Shown: in pieces, positions 7,192-11,731 of the stretch
Layout: each line of letters starts with the position of its first letter
Numbering within the stretch: the first letter of the stretch is position 1
Assembly: GCA_016293065.1 (NCBI GenBank)
Contig: JAEDEY010000063.1
Coordinates: forward strand, 1-11,731
Length of the DNA stretch: 11,731 nt
Direction: 5' to 3'
Source: Bacteroidales bacterium
GTDB taxonomy: Bacteria; Bacteroidota; Bacteroidia; Bacteroidales; UBA3663
Position numbers and translations under genes: made by a program
The notes under the pieces: model-generated
Told to the model about the DNA's origin: nothing
What the model saw: only the letters and a program-made list of their open reading frames with translations
Databases searched by the model: none

Positions 7192-8349
7192 ATGAAGAGA
7201 ATTTTTTCGGTATTAGCAATTGGGCTCCTTGCCTATGGAGCAACAGCCCAAAACACTGTTGACGAGATCCTGCAGCTTGTCGAGCAACATAACACGGCTC
7301 TACGTGCCGCTGCCGACCGCACGGCGGCTGCCAAGCAGGAAGTCATGATGGAAACCTCCCTTGAAGGTCCCGAGGTTGGGTTCAACTATCTCAATGGCAA
7401 CCATAACGCAATGGGCAAGCGTAGGGATTTCAGTGTCAATCAGTCGTTCGACCTTGCCACTGTCTTTGGCTACCGTCATCGTCTTGCCAAGTCTCAGAAG
7501 GAAATTCTCGACCTTCAGTATCAGCAGCTTCTGCTCGAGACTCGTCTTGAGGCTATCGACCTGCTCGTCCAGCTCACCTACTACAATCAGGCACTCGGCA
7601 TCTTCAACGAGCGTCTGGTTCAGGAACGCCAGCTTGCCGCATCTTACGAGAAGCGACTCGCTGCGGGCGATGCCAATAAGATTGAGGTCAACCGAGCCCG
7701 TCTCTCACTTGCCAATGTTGAGTCTGAGACCTCGCGATTCACAGCCGAGCGAGATCTTCTTCTGATTCAGCTCAAGACCATGTGCGGAGGTGCTGAAGTC
7801 GATTATCAGGGCACCGACTATCAGGTTTTCGACATCAGCAACCCTATGACGCTCCGTTCGATGCAGGAGACCCAGAACGCACAGCAGCAGCTCATTGCGC
7901 GCAACGAACTGCGTTCGGCACGAGCTCAGTCGATGCCTTCGCTCACTGCAGGATATATGGCCGAGCTCACCGACGACGAGAAATGGCGTGGAGTGACTTT
8001 CGGCTTGAGCATTCCGCTGTGGAGCAATGTCCGCAACGTGAAACGTGCCCGCCTTCAGGTGCAATCGGCACAGAGCGAGGCAGAAGATGCTATCTATCAG
8101 CTTCAGCAGATTGCCGAGGCTCAGAAACTGCGCACTGAACGTTATTTCGCCATAGCTCAGGATATTCAGACCAAGCTTGCCAATGCCTCGTCTTATACTC
8201 TGCTTCGCAAGGCACTTGCCGAGGGCGAGATCTCGCTCGTCGAATATACCATCGAGGTTTCCGACCTCTTCGACATGCGCATCAAGGCACTCGAAGCACA
8301 GCGTGACTACCAGCAGTCGCGTCTATATTACTCTGCATTAGGTGAATAA
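7192..8349 (+). CDS. TolC-family outer-membrane factor of the metal exporter (CzcC-like)
   Basis: This outer-membrane channel subunit completes the adaptor-pump-channel set. The 385-residue precursor has a signal peptide ending in ATAQ (residue 20). The mature protein shows the duplicated alpha-hairpin layout of OEP proteins: long Glu/Gln/Ala/Leu-rich helices at about 85-155, 160-200, 220-240 and 280-375, with short beta segments such as EGPEVGFNYLNG (58-69) and SMPSLTAGYMAEL (245-257). The segment WRGVTFGLSIPLW (about 264-276) is typical of the family. It is a little shorter than the roughly 420 residues usual for CzcC/CusC. It starts 9 bp after the pump stop, so it is clearly the third gene of the same operon. 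Gene order adaptor, pump, outer-membrane factor is common in Bacteroidetes, whereas classical czc puts C first. Confidence 0.92.
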   Translation: MKRIFSVLAIGLLAYGATAQNTVDEILQLVEQHNTALRAAADRTAAAKQEVMMETSLEGPEVGFNYLNGNHNAMGKRRDFSVNQSFDLATVFGYRHRLAKSQKEILDLQYQQLLLETRLEAIDLLVQLTYYNQALGIFNERLVQERQLAASYEKRLAAGDANKIEVNRARLSLANVESETSRFTAERDLLLIQLKTMCGGAEVDYQGTDYQVFDISNPMTLRSMQETQNAQQQLIARNELRSARAQSMPSLTAGYMAELTDDEKWRGVTFGLSIPLWSNVRNVKRARLQVQSAQSEAEDAIYQLQQIAEAQKLRTERYFAIAQDIQTKLANASSYTLLRKALAEGEISLVEYTIEVSDLFDMRIKALEAQRDYQQSRLYYSALGE

Positions 8350-8400
8350 TATGCCTTTGTGTGCAAAAATAGACAGGCAGATTGACTAATTCACACATTT

Positions 8401-8434
8401 TTTGCCTTTTATTCTTATTTTATTATTATCTTTG
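8401..8434 (+). promoter_or_regulatory. Promoter of era
   Basis: TTTG (8401-8404) and an exact -7 element TATCTTTG (8427-8434) are separated by 22 bp, slightly longer than the usual 19-21. Transcription would begin near 8441, about 32 nt before the era ATG. The -7 element lies in the left arm of the perfect inverted repeat at 8422-8455. Confidence 0.6.
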
Positions 8435-8460
8435 TCGCGTGATAAAGATAATAATTTTTT
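8422..8460 (+). terminator. 12-bp perfect inverted repeat plus T tract: efflux-operon terminator and/or era operator
   Basis: ATTATTATCTTT (8422-8433) and AAAGATAATAAT (8444-8455) are exact reverse complements around the 10-nt spacer GTCGCGTGAT, and Ts run to 8460. The spacer can add a G-T wobble, a T-A and a C-G pair, leaving a GCGT tetraloop. In a transcript reading through from the efflux operon, this would fold as an AT-rich intrinsic terminator 73 bp after its last stop. The stem is AT-rich, so strength is uncertain. Because the era -7 box is inside it, the same dyad could instead bind a regulator. The remaining part of this 123-bp gap holds only a weak 6-bp repeat. Confidence 0.55.
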
Positions 8461-8472
8461 ATATATACCATT

Positions 8473-9372
8473 ATGCATAAAGCAGGTTTTGTTAATATTG
8501 TAGGCAATCCGAATGTAGGCAAGAGCACCTTGATGAACTCTCTTGTGGGCGAACGTATCTCGATTATCACGTCCAAAGCCCAGACCACTCGACATCGCAT
8601 CATGGGTATCGTGAATACCGATGATATGCAAATCGTTTATAGCGACACTCCGGGTGTGTTGAAGCCTGTGAGCAAGCTCCACGAGTCGATGCTCGCTTTC
8701 TCTCAAGGCGCACTCCAGGATGCCGATGTGCTTCTCTATCTCACCGACACTGTCGAGACGCCCGACAAGAATCAGTCTTTCCTACAGGCAGTTCAGCGTA
8801 TGTCGGCCGACGAGACATCGCTGACCAAGGTCATCGTCGTGATAAATAAGATGGATCTTGTGAGTCAGGAGAAACTTGTCTCTCTGGTCGAGGAGTGGCA
8901 CGAGCGTCTGCCAAAGGCCGAGATTGTGCCAATTTCGGCTCTGCATAAGTTTGGTACCGACATTCTCTTGTCGCGTATCAAGGATCTCCTTCCCGAATGT
9001 CCTCCATATTTCGACAAGGATGCTCTGACCGACAAGCCTGCGCGTTTCTTCGTGACAGAGATCATCCGCGAGAAGATTCTGCTGCTGTTCGACAAGGAGA
9101 TTCCTTATTCTTGTCAGGTTGAGGTCGAGTCGTTCAAGGAGAACGATTCACTCATCGATATCGGTGCGCTGATATATGTCGAACGCGACAGCCAGAAGGG
9201 CATCATCATCGGCAAGCAGGGTGCCATGCTCAAGAAACTCGGCACGTTGGCTCGTCGCGACATCGAGGCATTCTTCGGCAAGAAGGTGATGCTCAAGACA
9301 TTTGTCAAGGTCGAGAAAGACTGGCGCAACAACATGCGCGACCTGAATCTCTTTGGCTATAATCCCGAATAA
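8473..9372 (+). CDS. era: GTPase Era, 30S ribosome assembly factor
   Basis: Era binds the 3' end of 16S rRNA and acts in late small-subunit maturation, in the cytosol and at the membrane. The 299-residue product has all G motifs: G1 GNPNVGKS (11-18), G2 in QTTRH (37-41), G3 DTPG (58-61), G4 NKMD (125-128) and G5 SAL (155-157). The C-terminal KH domain is seen from about 190, with the GxxG loop in GIIIGKQG (243-250). The length matches the family. The ATG at 8473 begins the conserved MHKAGFVNIVGNPNVGKS. Its immediate neighbours here are an efflux operon upstream and a glycosidase 26 bp downstream. From memory, Bacteroidetes often keep era beside der and fabH; neither is here. Confidence 0.97.
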   Translation: MHKAGFVNIVGNPNVGKSTLMNSLVGERISIITSKAQTTRHRIMGIVNTDDMQIVYSDTPGVLKPVSKLHESMLAFSQGALQDADVLLYLTDTVETPDKNQSFLQAVQRMSADETSLTKVIVVINKMDLVSQEKLVSLVEEWHERLPKAEIVPISALHKFGTDILLSRIKDLLPECPPYFDKDALTDKPARFFVTEIIREKILLLFDKEIPYSCQVEVESFKENDSLIDIGALIYVERDSQKGIIIGKQGAMLKKLGTLARRDIEAFFGKKVMLKTFVKVEKDWRNNMRDLNLFGYNPE

Positions 9373-9398
9373 TATACCTAACTAACACTACAAACAAA

Positions 9399-10694
9399 AT
9401 GAAAAAGCTAATCCTATCTTTAGCAGTGTCACTCCTGTGTTTCAAAGGCTTCGCCCAGGACTATGTGCCGACACCCGAGAATTTGCAAGCCCGCCAAGAG
9501 TTTTCTGACATGAAGTTCGGTATCTTCCTGCATTGGGGCATTTACAGCATGTTCGGTCAGGGAGAGTGGTATATGCAGACTGCCAATGTCGATTGGCGTG
9601 AGTACGAGAAGGCTGCTTCGGCATTCTATCCTGTCCGTTTCAATCCCGAGGCATGGGTCAAGGCATTCAAGGATGCTGGTGCCCGATATATCACATTCAC
9701 CACTCGCCATCACGATAGCTTCTCGATGTTCAAGACCGATCAGTCTGATTTCAATATTGTCGATGCTACTCCTTATGGCAAGGATGTCCTGAAGATGCTG
9801 GCCGACGAATGTCACAAGCAGGGCATAACCCTCAACCTCTATTACTCTCACCTCGACTGGCGTCGCGAAGACTATCCTTTGGGACGCACCGGTCATGGCA
9901 CACATCGCGACACAACCAAGGCCAACTGGCCATCATATTATGCTTTCATGAACAATCAGCTCACCGAACTCCTCACCAACTATGGCAAGGTGGGTGCTAT
10001 TTGGTTCGATGGCTATTGGGATCACGATCAGGACTCTGTGCCTTTCGATTGGCAGTTGAGTCAGCAGTACGAAATGATACATAAGCTGCAGCCAAGCTGT
10101 CTGGTGGGCAACAACCACCACATCGAAGTCTTCCCAGGCGAAGATATCCAGATTTTCGAACGTGATGTTCCCGGTCAGAATCATGCAGGTCTCTCGGGTC
10201 AGGCCATCAGTCGCTTGCCACTCGAGACTTGTCAGACCATGAATGGTATGTGGGGCTATAAAGTCACCGACCAGAACTACAAATCGACCGACGAGCTCAT
10301 TCGCCTGCTCGTACAGACATCGGGCAAGGGGGCTAATCTTTTGCTCAATATCGGCCCTCAGCCAAATGGCGAACTGCCAGCAACAGCCCTCGAACGCTTG
10401 AAGGAGATGGGAGAGTGGCTTCGTGCTAATGGCGAGAGCATCTATGGCACTACTGCTGGCGATCTCGAAGAGCAGCCTTGGGGTGTGACCACACGCAAGG
10501 GCAACGCCCTGTATCTGCATATCCTCAATCTCGACAGCAACACGCTCGAATTGCCACTCTCGTGCAAAGTCAGGTCGGCTACTGTGCTCAATGGCAATGC
10601 CGTGAAATTCAAGAAGAACAAGACTGGCATCACGCTCACTTTCGACCAGAAGCCTTCGGGTGTGGATTATATCGTTAAGCTGATCACCAAATGA
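9399..10694 (+). CDS. Secreted GH29 alpha-L-fucosidase
   Basis: This glycoside hydrolase removes terminal alpha-L-fucose from glycans such as mucin O-glycans, N-glycans or plant xyloglucan. The 431-residue precursor has a type I signal peptide ending in GFAQ (residue 20) and no lipobox, so it should be periplasmic. GH29 hallmarks are MKFGIFLHWGIYS (38-50), ARYITFTTRHHDSFSMF (95-111) with the substrate-binding HH pair at 104-105, VGAIWFDGYWD (198-208) with probable nucleophile D204, and ETCQTMNGMWGY (276-287). The general acid is not assigned; it is less conserved and E248 or E254 are only candidates. The N-terminal (beta/alpha)8-type barrel runs to about 345, followed by a beta-sandwich from about 355. 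There is no promoter-like sequence in the 26-bp gap after era, suggesting co-transcription. The stop overlaps the next start as ATGA. Confidence 0.93.
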   Translation: MKKLILSLAVSLLCFKGFAQDYVPTPENLQARQEFSDMKFGIFLHWGIYSMFGQGEWYMQTANVDWREYEKAASAFYPVRFNPEAWVKAFKDAGARYITFTTRHHDSFSMFKTDQSDFNIVDATPYGKDVLKMLADECHKQGITLNLYYSHLDWRREDYPLGRTGHGTHRDTTKANWPSYYAFMNNQLTELLTNYGKVGAIWFDGYWDHDQDSVPFDWQLSQQYEMIHKLQPSCLVGNNHHIEVFPGEDIQIFERDVPGQNHAGLSGQAISRLPLETCQTMNGMWGYKVTDQNYKSTDELIRLLVQTSGKGANLLLNIGPQPNGELPATALERLKEMGEWLRANGESIYGTTAGDLEEQPWGVTTRKGNALYLHILNLDSNTLELPLSCKVRSATVLNGNAVKFKKNKTGITLTFDQKPSGVDYIVKLITK

Positions 10695-11386
10695 GACGAC
10701 TCGAAGTCTGTGCCGGCAGCATCGAGAGCATCAAGGCTGCTTACGAGGGAGGAGCCTATCGCGTGGAGCTTTGCAGCGCCCTGAGCGAAGATGGACTGAC
10801 TCCTTCGGTAGGAATGATCCGCTATGCCAAGAGTCTTGAGGGGCTTGTGGTCAATGTGCTCATTCGTCCGCGCAGTGGTGACTTTGTCTATACCGACGAT
10901 GAAGTGCGCTGCATGGAAGAGGATATCCGTGTCTGTGGCGAGTTGGGAGTCGATGGTGTAGTGATTGGAGCTCTCACTCCGTGTGGCGATATCGACATCG
11001 ATGTGAGTCGTCGGCTCATAGCAAGAGCCAAGGGCATGAGCGTCACTTTCCATCGTGCTTTCGATGTATGCCGTCGGCCGTTTGAGTCTTTGGAACAAAT
11101 CATCTCTTTAGGCTGTGACCGTCTGCTCACCTCGGGTCAGGCCCCTACAGCAGAAAAGGGCATCGACCTTCTCTGCCAGCTTGTAGCCAAGGCTCAAGGC
11201 CGACTGGTGGTCATGCCTGGCAGTGGTGTCAATCCCGACAATGCTGCAGCTATTCTCGATGCTACTGACACTGCCGAGATTCATGCTTCGGCTCGTTCTT
11301 CGCGTGTCTTTGGCCGTCCCGAAACCGATCGTCTCGTGGTCGAGGCAATTGTCCGAAATATCAATCCAACTATTTGTCTTTCATGA
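10691..11386 (+). CDS. cutC: CutC-family protein
   Basis: This is a TIM-barrel protein of the CutC family, historically linked to copper tolerance in E. coli; that role has been questioned and the biochemical function is not settled. The 231-residue length is close to the family norm. Family signatures are LEVCAGSIES (4-13), GAYRVELCSALSEDGLTPS (21-39), VLIRPRSGDFVYT (56-68), GVVIGALTPCGDID (89-102), VTFHRAFDVC (118-127), LGCDRLLTSGQ (140-150) and VMPGSGVN (174-181). I count nine cysteines, several in these conserved blocks. There is no signal peptide, so it is cytosolic. It starts inside the fucosidase stop (ATGA, 10691-10694) and its own stop overlaps the next start the same way, implying translational coupling. 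A metal link to the efflux operon is tempting but era and a likely terminator lie between them. Confidence 0.93.
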   Translation: MRRLEVCAGSIESIKAAYEGGAYRVELCSALSEDGLTPSVGMIRYAKSLEGLVVNVLIRPRSGDFVYTDDEVRCMEEDIRVCGELGVDGVVIGALTPCGDIDIDVSRRLIARAKGMSVTFHRAFDVCRRPFESLEQIISLGCDRLLTSGQAPTAEKGIDLLCQLVAKAQGRLVVMPGSGVNPDNAAAILDATDTAEIHASARSSRVFGRPETDRLVVEAIVRNINPTICLS

Positions 11387-11731
11387 AGCAGTCTCTTTTC
11401 TCTCTTGTCTCCATCCTCATGATGCTTGGCAGTGTGTCTTGCAGCCAAAGATCCGATACTCTTTCGCCCGACAAGGCAATGTGTTTCCTATATGAATATA
11501 TGTCGTTGCCCGATAAGACCGATTACGACACGGCTTTCTATCAGCGCAATGTTGATGCTTCGTTTCTTGCTCGTCACGAGATGCCATGGGGCAAGTCGGT
11601 GCCCGACCGTGAGTTCTTGCACTTTGTTGTCCCTGTGCGTGTCAACAACGAGAATCTCGACGAGAGTCGCATGGAGTTCTATGCCGAGCTCAAAGACCGC
11701 GTGAAGAACCTGTCGATGAAAGATGCTATTC
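11383..11731 (+). CDS. Transglutaminase-like domain lipoprotein, 5' part only
   Basis: The gene begins with ATG at 11383, overlapping the cutC stop as ATGA, and runs open to the window end, giving 116 residues. A lipoprotein-type signal peptide ends in GSVSC (C20); the -3 residue is Ser, which is less canonical but acceptable in Bacteroidetes. The following segments, HEMPWGKSVPDREFLHFVV (about 66-84) and PVRVNNENLDESRMEFY (about 85-101), match from memory the start of large Bacteroidetes proteins annotated as transglutaminase-domain containing, whose Cys-His-Asp core lies downstream of the window edge. The catalytic region therefore cannot be examined here. Such proteins probably act on peptides or proteins in the envelope; substrate unknown. 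It is the fourth gene of the era-fucosidase-cutC run. Confidence 0.75.
   Translation, partial: MKQSLFSLVSILMMLGSVSCSQRSDTLSPDKAMCFLYEYMSLPDKTDYDTAFYQRNVDASFLARHEMPWGKSVPDREFLHFVVPVRVNNENLDESRMEFYAELKDRVKNLSMKDAI

Noticed and set aside
8358..8397. TGTGTG/CACACA inverted repeat with Ts after it, as a terminator for the efflux operon.
   Set aside because: Only 6 bp of stem with a 28-nt loop; the 12-bp dyad at 8422-8455 is a much better candidate.
9933..10520. Minus-strand open frame of 195 codons inside the fucosidase gene.
   Set aside because: It is a codon-bias shadow of a well-supported GH29 gene.
33..10694. A fucose utilisation or decoration system formed by gmd and the fucosidase.
   Set aside because: They are over 8 kb apart with unrelated genes between, and no fucose uptake, catabolism or transferase gene is present.
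2868..11386. A joint copper-resistance island made of the efflux operon and cutC.
   Set aside because: era and a likely terminator separate them, CutC's copper role is doubtful, and the pump lacks clear CusA-type features.

Overview
The window looks like chromosomal DNA from a Bacteroidales bacterium, most likely Prevotella-like. This rests on three things seen in the sequence: promoters of the Bacteroidetes type (TTTG, about 20 bp, then TAnnTTTG), A-rich leaders without Shine-Dalgarno sites, and signal peptides ending in AQ. Protein character also fits, including a short-form Gmd and a large Bacteroidetes transglutaminase-like lipoprotein. The genus is inference. Nearly all of it is coding, and no intergenic stretch exceeds about 190 bases. 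I found no tRNA, rRNA, CRISPR array, insertion sequence or phage gene.

Layout. (1) 33-1145 (+): gmd, GDP-mannose 4,6-dehydratase, first step of GDP-L-fucose synthesis, with no fcl partner next to it. (2) 1257-1652 (+): a MutT-like Nudix hydrolase with its own promoter, converging on and overlapping (3) 1642-2682 (-): a membrane-anchored endonuclease/exonuclease/phosphatase-family protein. The Nudix gene's apparent terminator lies inside the coding sequence of the opposite gene. (4) 2868-8349 (+): a three-gene tripartite efflux operon of the heavy-metal RND type (His-rich adaptor lipoprotein, inner-membrane pump, outer-membrane TolC-like factor). (5) 8473-11731 (+): era, then a secreted GH29 alpha-L-fucosidase, a CutC-family protein and the 5' part of a transglutaminase-like lipoprotein gene. 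The last three are joined by ATGA stop/start overlaps, and all four probably share the era promoter.

How they fit together. The efflux operon is a self-contained envelope machine that likely exports a divalent or monovalent metal; the metal cannot be read from sequence. The gene group after era mixes an essential ribosome-assembly GTPase with envelope or periplasmic functions. Gmd and the fucosidase both concern fucose, but 8 kb and several unrelated genes separate them, so a shared pathway is not shown.

I do not see a convincing new multi-gene system. The observations most worth a second look are regulatory: a terminator embedded antisense in a catalytic-motif codon stretch, a perfect 12-bp dyad that overlaps the era -7 box and ends in a T tract, and a smaller dyad of similar geometry at the efflux-operon promoter.
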